A stretch of DNA of 64,000 nucleotides from JALSHZ01 sp964614535. Its GTDB lineage: Bacteria; Pseudomonadota; Gammaproteobacteria; UWMA-0217. Positions 1 to 10,275 of the stretch are shown here, in pieces. A program made the translations under genes and the position numbers. Location: contig CAZTOZ010000029.1 of NCBI GenBank assembly GCA_964614535.1, positions 1 to 64,000 of the forward strand. The letters are read 5' to 3'. Positions within the stretch are counted from its first letter, which is position 1. Every line of letters begins with the position of its first letter. The notes beneath the pieces are model-generated. The model was not told the DNA's origin, did no database searches, and worked only from the letters and a program-made list of their open reading frames with translations.

Positions 1-21
1 GCCAAACCGCGTTCCGTCCAT
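1..21 (-). CDS. Possible 5' end of the gene after tyrA (left-edge fragment)
   Basis: An ATG on the minus strand at 19-21 opens a frame reading M-D-G-T-R-F-G before the window ends. It sits just over 50 bases beyond the tyrA stop, on the same strand. In gammaproteobacterial clusters of this order the next gene is commonly aroA (5-enolpyruvylshikimate-3-phosphate synthase), and a short variable N-terminus of this kind would suit it. Seven residues cannot identify a family, and an upstream GTG is an equally possible start, so this is only a pointer to what may lie outside the window. Confidence 0.2.
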
Positions 22-73
22 CAGGAGTGTTGGGCACGCTGCGCTCGACCCGAGCTACCCGGAGAGCCTCAGC

Positions 74-937
74 CTAACGGGCGAAGTCGTCCCGCGCCGC
101 CTTGGCACGGGAAAAAATCTCGGCCAGGGTGTCGGCGTCACCATTTTCGATGGCTTGGCGCAGTTCGGCCATTTCCATTTCGAAACGCGCCATGGCGTCG
201 AGTAACGCCTGCCGGTTGTGGAGACAGATGTCCCGCCACATCACCGGGTCACTGGAGGCAATGCGGGTGAAGTCGCGAAAACCGCCGGCCGCGTAGCGGA
301 AGATCTCCCCCGAATCCTCCCGCCGCGCGAGGCTGTCCACCAGCCCGAAGGCGAGCATGTGCGGCAGATGGCTGGTGGCCGCCAGCACCGCGTCGTGATG
401 GGCCACGTCCATCGTTTCCACCTCGGCGCCGGCGATCTCCCAGACACGCCGCACCCGGGCCAGCGCCTCGGGACGGGTCTCCGGCAGTGGCGTGAGTAGC
501 ACCCGGCGGTCATGATAGAGGGTCGGAAAGGCGGCCGAGGCGCCGCTTTTCTCGGTGCCGGCGATCGGATGGCCGGGCACGAAATTGGCGGGTACGCCGC
601 CGAATGCCGCGCTCACCTGCGCCACCACGTCACCCTTGACGCTGCCGACATCGGTCAGCACCGCCTCGGCGTCGAGGTGGTCGCGGATCTGCTCACAGAC
701 CCGGCCGGTGGCCCCTACCGGCACGGCCAGCACGACCATGTCGGCGCCTTCGACCGCACTGGCGGGATCGTGGCTGGCCTCGTCGATGATGCCGATTCGC
801 AGTGCTTCCTCGAGATTGGCGGCGCCGCGACCGACGCCGATCACCGAACCGACCTCTCCCGCCTGCTTCAACGCCAGCGCCAGTGACCCGCCGATCAGGC
901 CGACACCGATGAGGCAGAGGCGATCTACCGCAGGCAT
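74..937 (-). CDS. tyrA: Prephenate dehydrogenase
   Basis: The 287-residue product converts prephenate to 4-hydroxyphenylpyruvate with NAD(P)+ in tyrosine biosynthesis, in the cytoplasm. The Rossmann motif GVGLIGGSLA is at about residues 9-18, and the GHPIAGTEKSG stretch carries the conserved active-site histidine. The helical C-terminal dimerisation domain follows, with ATSHLPHMLA. No chorismate mutase or ACT domain is present, so this is the monofunctional form. The ATG at 935-937 was chosen because it begins MPAVDRLCLIGVG; the longer open frame upstream lies inside hisC. The gene overlaps the hisC 3' end by 13 bp, indicating co-transcription and probable translational coupling. Confidence 0.93.
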   Translation of the reverse strand: MPAVDRLCLIGVGLIGGSLALALKQAGEVGSVIGVGRGAANLEEALRIGIIDEASHDPASAVEGADMVVLAVPVGATGRVCEQIRDHLDAEAVLTDVGSVKGDVVAQVSAAFGGVPANFVPGHPIAGTEKSGASAAFPTLYHDRRVLLTPLPETRPEALARVRRVWEIAGAEVETMDVAHHDAVLAATSHLPHMLAFGLVDSLARREDSGEIFRYAAGGFRDFTRIASSDPVMWRDICLHNRQALLDAMARFEMEMAELRQAIENGDADTLAEIFSRAKAARDDFAR

Positions 938-2043
938 TGTTCCAGCGCCGCGATGCAGGTGGTGTTTTCTTCGGGGGTGCCGATCGTGATCCGCAGGTGG
1001 TTCGGCAGTTGGTAGTTGCCCACCGGCCGGACGATGACACCGAGTCGCAGCATCTCGTCGAAGACCTCGCTGCCGCTGCGCCCCACATCGACGCAGACGA
1101 AATTGCCGACCGACGGGATCGACGACAGTCCGAGCCGCTCGAAGGCGTCGAGGTACTGCCGCATTCCGGCGGCGTTGTTGTCGCGGCTGCGCGCGATGAA
1201 GGCGGCGTCGTCGAGCGCCGCCTCGGCCGCCGCCAGCGCCGGCGCGTTGACATTGAACGGATGGCGCACGCGATTGATGACGGCGGTCAGCTCGGCGCTG
1301 GCCAGGCCGTAGCCGACGCGCAGCGCGGCCAGCCCGTAGATCTTGGAGAAGGTGCGGGTCACGATCAGGTTGGGGAAATCGGCGAGCCACTCGATGCCGT
1401 CGGGGAATGCCGGCTCGGTGACGTATTCGGTATAGGCTTCATCGAGGACGACGACCACATCGGGCGGCACCGACTCGATGAAGCTGTAGAGGGCGTCGGC
1501 ATCGAGCCAGGTGCCGGTGGGGTTGTTGGGGTTGGCGATGAAGACGACGCGAGTGTCGTCGTCGATCAACGCCGCCATTGCATCCAGATCGTGACCGTAG
1601 GGCATGGCGTCGTCCGGCGGCAGTGCGGCCGCTGCCCTGCCCTCGGCGCCGGTGGCCTGGGTGTAGATGGCATACATGGCAAAGCTGTGGGCGGCATAGA
1701 CGGCATTGCGGCCGGGGCCGAGAAAGCTGCGCGCCACCATGTCGATGACGTCGCTGGAACCGGCGCCCAGTGTCACCTGCTCGAAGGCCAGGCCGTATTG
1801 CCCGGCCAGCTTCTGCTTGAGGCGGAAACCGACATCGTCCGGGTACCAGTTGAGCCCGTCGCACTCACCGGTGGCCGCCGCCCTGCCCAACGGACTCGGG
1901 CCCAGCGGATTCTCGTTGGAGGCGAGCTTGACGATCCGCTCCAGCCCCAGCTCCCGCTGCAACGCCTCCACCGGCTTGCCGGGGATATAGGGTTGCAGCC
2001 CCTGAACGCCGTCGGTGGCGCGCAACAGAAAATCGATGACCAT
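925..2043 (-). CDS. hisC: Histidinol-phosphate / aromatic aminotransferase
   Basis: The product is a 372-residue fold-type I PLP aminotransferase of the HisC family. The N-terminal substrate motif KLASNENPLGPSP is at about residues 40-52, and the PLP lysine lies in RTFSKIYGLAALRVGYG. HisC enzymes transaminate histidinol phosphate. Copies placed between pheA and tyrA are thought to serve as the aromatic aminotransferase for phenylalanine and tyrosine, which is the likelier role here given the neighbours and the absence of other his genes. The start ATG at 2041-2043 directly abuts the pheA stop codon with no spacer. Substrate preference cannot be settled from sequence alone. Confidence 0.9.
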   Translation of the reverse strand: MVIDFLLRATDGVQGLQPYIPGKPVEALQRELGLERIVKLASNENPLGPSPLGRAAATGECDGLNWYPDDVGFRLKQKLAGQYGLAFEQVTLGAGSSDVIDMVARSFLGPGRNAVYAAHSFAMYAIYTQATGAEGRAAAALPPDDAMPYGHDLDAMAALIDDDTRVVFIANPNNPTGTWLDADALYSFIESVPPDVVVVLDEAYTEYVTEPAFPDGIEWLADFPNLIVTRTFSKIYGLAALRVGYGLASAELTAVINRVRHPFNVNAPALAAAEAALDDAAFIARSRDNNAAGMRQYLDAFERLGLSSIPSVGNFVCVDVGRSGSEVFDEMLRLGVIVRPVGNYQLPNHLRITIGTPEENTTCIAALEQCLR

Positions 2044-3129
2044 CTACAACACCGCCTTGGGATAGGATCCCAGCACCCGGACCAGATCGGCTTGCGTCGC
2101 GAGGCTGGCCAGCGCCTTCTGGATGGCCGGCTCGCTCACATGCCCCTGCAGGTCGAGAAAGAAGACGTACTCCCAGTTGACGCAGTGGGAGGGACGCGAC
2201 TCGATGCGCGTCAGGCTGACGTTGTTCTCGGCGAACGGCGAGAGAATGTGGTAGAGCGCCCCCGGCCGGTTCTGCGCCGAGACCAGCAGCGAGGTCTTGT
2301 CGTCGCCCGACGGCGGCACCTCCTGGTGGCCGATGACGAGGAAGCGGGTGGTGTTGTTGGGGTTGTCCTCGATATTGTGTGCGAGGATATCGAGCCCGTA
2401 GGTCTCCGCCGCCACCTCGCCGGCGATGGCCGCCGCCCCCGCCTCCTCCGCCGCGCGCCGCGCCGCCTCGGCATTGTTGGAGGCGTGGATGCGCTCGGCA
2501 TGGGGAAGATGGGTATCGAGCCACTCCCGGCATTGCGCCAGCGACTGCGGGTGGGAATAGACCCGCTCGATCCCCGACAGGTCGCCGTCACGGGCCATCA
2601 GGTGCTGGTGAATGCGGATCTCCACCTCGCCGCAGATCTTCAGCGACGACTCCAGAAAACTGTCCAGCGTGTGATTGACGACCCCCTCGGTGGAGTTCTC
2701 GATCGGCACCACGCCATAGGCACAGGCCTTCGACTCCACCTCGCGGAACACCTCGTTGATGGCCGGCAGCGGGACGGTGTCGATGGAGTGGCCGAAATGC
2801 TTGAGCGCCGCCATCTGCGTGAACGAGCCGGCCGGGCCGAAATAGGCGATCTTCTGCCGCGCCTCGGCGGCCAGACAGGCCGACATGATCTCGCGGAACA
2901 GCCGCGCCATCTCCTCGTCGTCCAGCGGCCCGGGGTTCTCCCGCTGGATGCGTCGCAGCACCTGCGCCTCGCGCTCGGGACGGTAGAAGGTGGTGTGGTC
3001 GCCGTGGCGGCGCTTGACCTCGGCCACCGCCTGGGCACAGCGGGCGCGGTCGCTGATCAGCGCCATCAGCCGATGGTCGATCTCGTCGATCCGCTGGCGG
3101 ATCCGGCTGAGTTCCTCCTCCTGGCTCAC
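2044..3129 (-). CDS. pheA: Bifunctional chorismate mutase / prephenate dehydratase (P-protein)
   Basis: The 361-residue protein catalyses chorismate to prephenate to phenylpyruvate in phenylalanine biosynthesis. An AroQ-type helical chorismate mutase domain covers about residues 1-90 (RQRIDEIDHRL). The prephenate dehydratase domain runs about 92-270, with YFGPAGSFT and the NTTRF catalytic motif. An ACT domain (NRPGALYHIL, ESRPS) at 280-355 is the expected site of phenylalanine feedback inhibition. I chose the GTG at 3127-3129, which overlaps the serA TGA as GTGA and gives the usual P-protein length. An upstream frame extension lies inside serA and has no family resemblance. Confidence 0.92.
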   Translation of the reverse strand: MSQEEELSRIRQRIDEIDHRLMALISDRARCAQAVAEVKRRHGDHTTFYRPEREAQVLRRIQRENPGPLDDEEMARLFREIMSACLAAEARQKIAYFGPAGSFTQMAALKHFGHSIDTVPLPAINEVFREVESKACAYGVVPIENSTEGVVNHTLDSFLESSLKICGEVEIRIHQHLMARDGDLSGIERVYSHPQSLAQCREWLDTHLPHAERIHASNNAEAARRAAEEAGAAAIAGEVAAETYGLDILAHNIEDNPNNTTRFLVIGHQEVPPSGDDKTSLLVSAQNRPGALYHILSPFAENNVSLTRIESRPSHCVNWEYVFFLDLQGHVSEPAIQKALASLATQADLVRVLGSYPKAVL

Positions 3130-4298
3130 GGCAGGATGCGCACCCGGACGATGCCATCGACCTGCTGCAACTCGGTACAGCACTCGCCCTTCACTTCGGC
3201 ATCCAGATCGATGATGGTGTAGGCGATATCGCCACGGGCCTCGTTGATCATGTGGTTGATATTGAGGCCGGCCTGCCCCATCCAGTGGGAGATCTGCGCC
3301 AGCATGTCGGGCCGGTTCTCGTTGACCACGGTGACGCGGGTGACGCCGGTGCGTGGCGAAACGATCTCGGGAAAGTTGACCGAGTTGCGGACGATGCCAT
3401 CCTCGAGATACTCCCGCACCTCGTCGGCGACCATCACCGCGCAGTTCTCCTCCGCCTCGACGGTGGAGGCGCCCAGATGCGGCAAGACGACGACGCGGGG
3501 GTGATCCTTGATGAGGTTGTTCGGAAAGTCGCTGATGTAGCTGTAGACCTTGCCAGACTCCAGCCCTTCGAGCACCGCCTCGTCATCGACGATGCCGTTG
3601 CGCGCCAGATTGATGATGATGACGTCGTCCTTCATCGCCGCCAGCCGCTCGCGATTGACCAGATGGCGGGTCGAATCCAGCAGCGGCACATGGAAGGTGA
3701 TGAAATCCGCCTGGGCGAACACCTCGTCCACCGATTTGGCCCCCTGGACATCGGAGGAGAGCTGCCAGGCACTCTGTACCGTGATCGTCGGATCGAACCC
3801 GATGACGTTCATTCCCAGTGCGCGCGCCGCGTTGGCCACCTTGACGCCAATGGCGCCAAGACCGATGACGCCGAGCGTGCGCCCCGGCAACTCGAAACCA
3901 CCATATTGCTTCTTGCCCTTCTCGACCGCTGCCGAGATGGCCTTGTCGTCGCCCTGGAGAGCGCGGGAATAGTCCCAGGCCTGGCAGATGTTGCGGCATC
4001 CCAGCAGCATCGCGGCGATCACCAGCTCCTTCACCGCGTTGGCGTTGGCGCCAGGCGCGTTGAACACCGGGATGCCCAGCCGCGTCATCTTCTCCACCGG
4101 GATGTTGTTGACGCCGGCGCCGGCGCGCCCCACCGCCAGCAGCGTCTCCGGCAGCGTCATCTCGTGCATGTTGTAGGAGCGCAGCAGAATCGCCTCCGGG
4201 TGGGTCATCTCCGACGCCAGCTCGTAACGCTCCAGCGGGAACCGCTCCAGCCCTTTGGCGGCGATGTTGTTGAGCGTGAGGATCTTGAACTTATCCAT
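3126..4298 (-). CDS. serA: D-3-phosphoglycerate dehydrogenase
   Basis: The 390-residue product oxidises 3-phosphoglycerate to phosphohydroxypyruvate, the first step of serine biosynthesis. The NAD-binding GLGAIGVKVANAA motif lies near residues 145-157 and the catalytic His region is VVVLPHLGASTVEAEENCA. A C-terminal ACT domain (ENRPDMLAQISHWMGQAGL) suggests serine feedback control. At 390 residues it is the short type without the intervening domain of long SerA proteins. It starts 8 bp inside the serC 3' end and ends in the GTGA overlap with pheA, so serine and phenylalanine genes appear to form one transcription unit. Confidence 0.92.
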   Translation of the reverse strand: MDKFKILTLNNIAAKGLERFPLERYELASEMTHPEAILLRSYNMHEMTLPETLLAVGRAGAGVNNIPVEKMTRLGIPVFNAPGANANAVKELVIAAMLLGCRNICQAWDYSRALQGDDKAISAAVEKGKKQYGGFELPGRTLGVIGLGAIGVKVANAARALGMNVIGFDPTITVQSAWQLSSDVQGAKSVDEVFAQADFITFHVPLLDSTRHLVNRERLAAMKDDVIIINLARNGIVDDEAVLEGLESGKVYSYISDFPNNLIKDHPRVVVLPHLGASTVEAEENCAVMVADEVREYLEDGIVRNSVNFPEIVSPRTGVTRVTVVNENRPDMLAQISHWMGQAGLNINHMINEARGDIAYTIIDLDAEVKGECCTELQQVDGIVRVRILP

Positions 4299-5373
4299 GG
4301 GATTTCTCGAACTCCTGCATATAGGCGATCAGCGCATCGACGCCCTCCTCGGGCATCGCATTGTAGATGCTGGCGCGCATCCCGCCGACGGAGCGATGCC
4401 CTTTCAGCGTCGCCAGCCCGGCGGCCTCGGCACCGTCGAGGAAAGCCTTGTCGAGCCCGGAATCGGCCAGCGTGAACGGCACGTTCATCCACGAACGGCA
4501 GGCCGGATCGACCGGGCTACGGTAGAAGTCGGAGGCGTCGATGGCGGCGTAGAGCTTCTCGGCCTTGCGGCGGTTGATCTCGGCCATCGACGCCAGTCCC
4601 CCCAGATGCTTGAGCCATTTGAAGACCAGCCCGGCCAGGTACCAGCTGTAGGTCGGCGGCGTGTTGAGCATCGAACCGGCATCGGCCTGGGCCTTGTAGT
4701 CCATGACGTTCGGCGTGCCCGGGCGGGCTTCGCCCATCAGATCGTCACGCACGATGACGATGGTCAATCCGGCCGGGCCGATGTTCTTCTGCGCGCCGGC
4801 ATAGATGAGGCCGAATTTCGACACATCGATGGGCCGCGACAGAATGGTCGAGGACATATCGGCCACCAGCGGAATGTCGCCGGTGTCGGGAACATAGGGG
4901 AACTCGACGCCGCCGATGGTCTCGTTGGGCGTGTAGTGGACATAGGCGGCATCGGCATTGAAATGCAGGCTGTCGGCATCGGGAACACGGGTGAAGCCGC
5001 TCTCCTCGGTGGAGGCGACGACATCGACCTCGCCATAGGCCCTGGCCTGGGCGATCGCCTTCTTCGACCAGGCCCCGGTGTTGATGTAGTCGGCACGGCC
5101 CCTGCCACGCAGCAGATTCATCGGAATCGCCGCAAACTGGAGGCTGGCGCCCCCCTGCAGAAACAGCACCTTGTAGTTGTCGGGAATGGCCAGCAGCTCA
5201 CGCAGATCGGCCTCGGCCTGTTCGGCGATCGACAGGAAGGCCTTGCCGCGATGGCTCATCTCCATCACCGACATGCCGGCGCCCTGCCAGTCCAGCAATT
5301 CGTCCCGCGCCTGCTGCAATACCGGCTCCGGCAGCATCGCCGGACCCGCGCTGAAGTTGAATACTCTGCTCAT
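4291..5373 (-). CDS. serC: Phosphoserine aminotransferase
   Basis: This 360-residue PLP enzyme makes phosphoserine from phosphohydroxypyruvate and glutamate; the family also acts in pyridoxal phosphate synthesis. The hallmark N-terminus MSRVFNFSAGPAMLP fixes the ATG at 5371-5373; an in-frame TTG four codons upstream is unlikely. The internal YAGAQKNIGPAG contains the PLP-binding lysine, and the family C-terminus KGHRSVGGMRASIYNAMP is intact. A purine-rich GGGAAAAGAG precedes the start. It is the first gene of the serC-serA-pheA-hisC-tyrA run and lies 99 bp downstream of gyrA on the same strand. Confidence 0.94.
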   Translation of the reverse strand: MSRVFNFSAGPAMLPEPVLQQARDELLDWQGAGMSVMEMSHRGKAFLSIAEQAEADLRELLAIPDNYKVLFLQGGASLQFAAIPMNLLRGRGRADYINTGAWSKKAIAQARAYGEVDVVASTEESGFTRVPDADSLHFNADAAYVHYTPNETIGGVEFPYVPDTGDIPLVADMSSTILSRPIDVSKFGLIYAGAQKNIGPAGLTIVIVRDDLMGEARPGTPNVMDYKAQADAGSMLNTPPTYSWYLAGLVFKWLKHLGGLASMAEINRRKAEKLYAAIDASDFYRSPVDPACRSWMNVPFTLADSGLDKAFLDGAEAAGLATLKGHRSVGGMRASIYNAMPEEGVDALIAYMQEFEKSHG

Positions 5374-5394
5374 CTCTTTTCCCAAAGGTCGTGC

Positions 5395-5417
5395 GAAAAA
5401 ATTCCGTGGACGCCACG
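5395..5417 (-). terminator. Weak candidate terminator between gyrA and serC
   Basis: Read on the minus strand, a five-base GC stem (CGTGG/CCACG, loop CGT) is followed by GAATTTTTT. It would end gyrA transcription before serC. The stem is short, and its U-tract lies close to the serC start, so it may be only partly effective. Confidence 0.35.
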
Positions 5418-5437
5418 ACCGGCGCGTCGCGGCGCGG

Positions 5438-5455
5438 GTTCCGCCAGCGCGGAAC
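5438..5455. repeat. Perfect 7-bp hairpin in the gyrA-serC spacer
   Basis: GTTCCGC and GCGGAAC form a perfect stem around a four-base loop, just after the gyrA stop on the minus strand. There is no adjacent T-tract, so it may be a 3' stability element or part of a composite terminator with the hairpin at 5395-5417. Confidence 0.4.
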
Positions 5456-5472
5456 GACAGCCCGGGGACGGA

Positions 5473-8040
<2,568 letters not shown>

Positions 8041-8348
8041 TACTTCCCTGGATTGGAGCTGGATTGAGGCAGAAACGCGGATTTTACCATAGAAGCCCTA
8101 CCTACGGCACAGCAAAAGAAAGGGCGTAGAAAACGTCTCAGGGCGTTTCGAGGCCATATCGCCGGACCCGACACCACGCTCCCCTCATCGGCGGGAGGAG
8201 ACACCACTGCCCCGTTCGCATTCCGGCAAATTGTAAACTACTATTGACACCACTGATCGAATGGTCGCGGCATCACCCTCGCGCGGCCACGTCAACCCAG
8301 GACACGCAAAACCCATTGCGCTTACGACATTCAAGGAGACCCCGCGAC
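8041..8348. other. 308-bp divergent intergenic region, gyrA / OmpA-like gene
   Basis: The gap must hold the promoters for both flanking genes. On the minus strand TAAAAT (8081-8086) is a plausible gyrA -10 element, giving a leader of about 34 nt, but I see no good -35 partner. On the plus strand an exact TTGACA lies at 8244-8249 with no matching -10 at normal spacing. AAGGAG at 8333-8338 is the ribosome binding site of the downstream gene. No RNA gene or repeat is visible. Confidence 0.4.
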
Positions 8349-8987
8349 ATGAACAACAAGCCCCTCGTCAAACTCACGCCCGTGCTGACGGCCGCCATCC
8401 TCGCCGGCGCACCGCTGGGCAGCGCGCTGGCGCACACCGGCTATGTCTGGGCCGCCGACGGCAGCCATGTCCGCGACGCCTTCGGCAACTGCGTCAAGAC
8501 CAGCGCCTGGACCAAGGAGGCATGGACCGAGGCCTGCGGCAAACCAGCCAAACCCAAGCCCAAACCCAAACCGGTCGCCCAACCGGTGGAGCCGCCGCCG
8601 GTGCCGCCGGTACCGACCCGGCCGGTCATCGAGACGGTGACGATCGACAGCATGACCTTCTTCGACTTCGACAAGGCGCAACTCGACGCCGACAGCCAGG
8701 CCGCGCTCGATGCCATCATCGAACAGCTCAAGACCTTCGTCACGGTGAAGGAAATCCGTATCACCGGCCATACCGACAGCATCGGCACCCGTGAATACAA
8801 TCAGAGACTGTCCGAACGCCGCGCCCAGGCAGTGGCCGACTACCTGATCGGCCGGGGCGTCAATCCCAAGCTGATCTCCACCGCTGGCGCCGGGGAGGAC
8901 CAGCCGATCGCCGACAACGGCACCCCGGAGGGACGCGCCAAGAACCGCCGTGCCGTCATCGACATCATCGGCACCAAGCCGAAGTAA
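8349..8987 (+). CDS. OmpA-family peptidoglycan-binding outer-membrane/periplasmic protein (first of a tandem pair)
   Basis: The 212-residue protein has a signal peptide (about residues 1-28, ending SALA-H). A short domain follows with two cysteines (HVRDAFGNCVKTSAWTKE, TEACGK), then a Lys/Pro linker of KPKPKPKP type at 60-85, then an OmpA C-terminal domain. That domain carries TGHTDSIGTREYNQRLSERR, the signature that binds meso-diaminopimelate in peptidoglycan. It lacks the eight-strand barrel of true OmpA. ATG 8349 is chosen for its signal peptide and AAGGAG ten bases upstream. The role is probably to tether the envelope to the cell wall. A paralogue follows 467 bp downstream. Confidence 0.85.
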   Translation: MNNKPLVKLTPVLTAAILAGAPLGSALAHTGYVWAADGSHVRDAFGNCVKTSAWTKEAWTEACGKPAKPKPKPKPVAQPVEPPPVPPVPTRPVIETVTIDSMTFFDFDKAQLDADSQAALDAIIEQLKTFVTVKEIRITGHTDSIGTREYNQRLSERRAQAVADYLIGRGVNPKLISTAGAGEDQPIADNGTPEGRAKNRRAVIDIIGTKPK

Positions 8988-9086
8988 CACCGGCGGCGCA
9001 AGGATGCGCCCAACCGGACTGCGACGGCAAACCACTGAAAACCCGAAGAAGACAGCAAGACACATCGACTGCTTCGGACATGGTGC

Positions 9087-9106
9087 AAAGGCCATGCCGG
9101 CCTTTT
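9087..9106 (+). terminator. Rho-independent terminator after the first OmpA-like gene
   Basis: A seven-base stem AAAGGCC/GGCCTTT with a five-base loop ends in TTTT. It lies 100 bp after the stop codon of the first OmpA-like gene, and is consistent with separate transcription of the two paralogues. Confidence 0.5.
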
Positions 9107-9306
9107 CCGGCCGCCGGGCGCGCCCCGCATCGACCATTGCCGCAAAGCGCCGGACGGCCTTTGCGGCAATGGCTCCCCCCCTCCAGACCACCACTTCGAC
9201 CAGCCGATGCCACCACCTTTTCACCCCAAGTGACCACCCGGGGCGCGTCAAGAATTTGTCAATTCTCGGCGACACCCGAGAAAGTGTTGCATATTTGCAT
9301 CAAAAG

Positions 9307-9335
9307 TTGCTGGATTATTTAGAAAAGTGTATTAA
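9307..9335 (+). promoter_or_regulatory. Sigma-70 promoter for the second OmpA-like gene
   Basis: TTGCTG (9307-9312) and TATTAA (9330-9335) are separated by exactly 17 bp in an AT-rich tract. Transcription would begin near 9342 and leave a leader of about 110 nt. Confidence 0.5.
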
Positions 9336-9454
9336 AATAGCTACTACGATTTCTGTTAAGCACGCGCATGCATTGTTTAAAAGGAAGTCACCCGGCTAAT
9401 CTTTCAAGGAAATCTCAGATTCTTCATCTTTCCAACCAATTCGAGGCTATAGCT

Positions 9455-10129
9455 ATGAAAAAAACAAGTGCGATCAGTACCTTGTCGGCGGTAGCGGTTC
9501 TAGTGGCAGCAATGGCGCCGGTTTCCCCGGCCATCAGCGGCTGTGCTTACACCGTATCGGCCGGCGGCGCCAACGTCAGGGACTCGCAGGGCAACTGCGT
9601 CAGAACATCCACCTGGTCGAAGGACCAGTGGACCGAGGCCTGCGGCAAACCCAAGCCGAAGGCCATGCCGAAGCCCAAGCCGAAGCCGGCACCACAGCCA
9701 GTGGCCACGCCCGAACCGGCACCGGTTCCCGTTGCACCGGCACCGGAGCCCGTGAAGCAGACCGTGACGCTGACCAGCGCTTCCGGCCAGGCCAACTTCG
9801 AAGTCGGCAGTGCCCGTCTGACCGAAAGCGGCCGTGCCGCCATCGATCAGGTGATCGAGGAGCTGCGTGGTTTCGATCGCGTCAAGTCGATCATCATCAC
9901 CGGCCACACCGACAGCACCGGCTCCGCAGCCTTCAACCAGAAGCTGTCCGAGCGTCGTGCCGCGGCGGTTCGCGACTACATGATCTCTCGCGGTGTCAAT
10001 CCCGCGCTGCTGACAGCCATCGGCGCCGGTGAAGACCAGCCGATCGCTGACAACGGCACCAAGGAAGGCCGCGCGATGAACCGTCGCGTCGAGATCGAAA
10101 TCGAGGGCATCAAGACCGTCACCGAGTAA
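9455..10129 (+). CDS. OmpA-family peptidoglycan-binding protein (second of a tandem pair)
   Basis: A 224-residue paralogue of the protein at 8349-8987 with the same architecture: signal peptide (MKKTSAISTLSAVAVLVAAM), a domain with matching cysteines (ANVRDSQGNCVRTSTWSKDQ, TEACGK), a Lys/Pro-rich linker, and the OmpA C-terminal domain with TGHTDSTGSAAFNQKLSERR. ATG 9455 is favoured over an upstream in-frame ATG at 9368 because it begins a canonical signal peptide. It differs from its neighbour mainly in linker length and in its own promoter and terminator. Both copies keep VNP.L..AGAGEDQPIADNGT.EGR, so they arose by duplication and should bind the same wall ligand. Confidence 0.85.
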   Translation: MKKTSAISTLSAVAVLVAAMAPVSPAISGCAYTVSAGGANVRDSQGNCVRTSTWSKDQWTEACGKPKPKAMPKPKPKPAPQPVATPEPAPVPVAPAPEPVKQTVTLTSASGQANFEVGSARLTESGRAAIDQVIEELRGFDRVKSIIITGHTDSTGSAAFNQKLSERRAAAVRDYMISRGVNPALLTAIGAGEDQPIADNGTKEGRAMNRRVEIEIEGIKTVTE

Positions 10130-10152
10130 GTCCACGAGGACTTTCGATCCAG

Positions 10153-10183
10153 AGGCCGGCCCGTTTCACGGGTCGGCCTTTTT
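10153..10183 (+). terminator. Rho-independent terminator after the OmpA-like pair
   Basis: An eleven-position stem (AGGCCGGCCCG with CGGGTCGGCCT, one G-T pair) around TTTCA is followed by a run of T. It lies 23 bp after the stop codon and separates the OmpA-like gene from mtaD. Confidence 0.85.
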
Positions 10184-10258
10184 CGTGCCCGCGGCTTTTT
10201 TCCGCCATCCCCCGCTCACAGGGTTTCGATCAGCCCATCCCTGGCTTTTCCACCGCAC

Positions 10259-10267
10259 TGCTATAAT
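10259..10267 (+). promoter_or_regulatory. Extended -10 promoter of mtaD predicting a leaderless transcript
   Basis: TGCTATAAT is a perfect extended -10 element (TGn plus TATAAT at 10262-10267). There is no convincing -35. The mtaD ATG is at 10276, so a start seven to nine bases after the -10 would leave zero to two bases of 5' leader. No Shine-Dalgarno sequence lies between. Confidence 0.65.
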
Positions 10268-10275
10268 CCGCCCCC

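Larger units (their letters stand above)
8988..9454 (+). other. 467-bp intergenic region between the OmpA paralogues
   Basis: No gene is visible here. The first half is GC-rich and holds a terminator-like hairpin (9087-9106). From about 9250 to 9460 the base composition falls sharply to AT-rich, unlike the rest of the window. This part contains a sigma-70 type promoter (9307-9335) and a leader of about 110 nt before the second OmpA-like gene. The long AT-rich leader may hold regulatory structure, but none is clear by eye. Confidence 0.5.

Noticed and set aside
74..1390. Long version of TyrA starting within hisC
   Set aside because: The extra 151 residues are Arg-rich out-of-frame translation of hisC; the Rossmann motif begins just after the internal ATG at 937.
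8244..8249. Exact TTGACA upstream of the first OmpA-like gene as a promoter
   Set aside because: No -10 sequence lies at 15-19 bp spacing, so it was not called as a promoter on its own.
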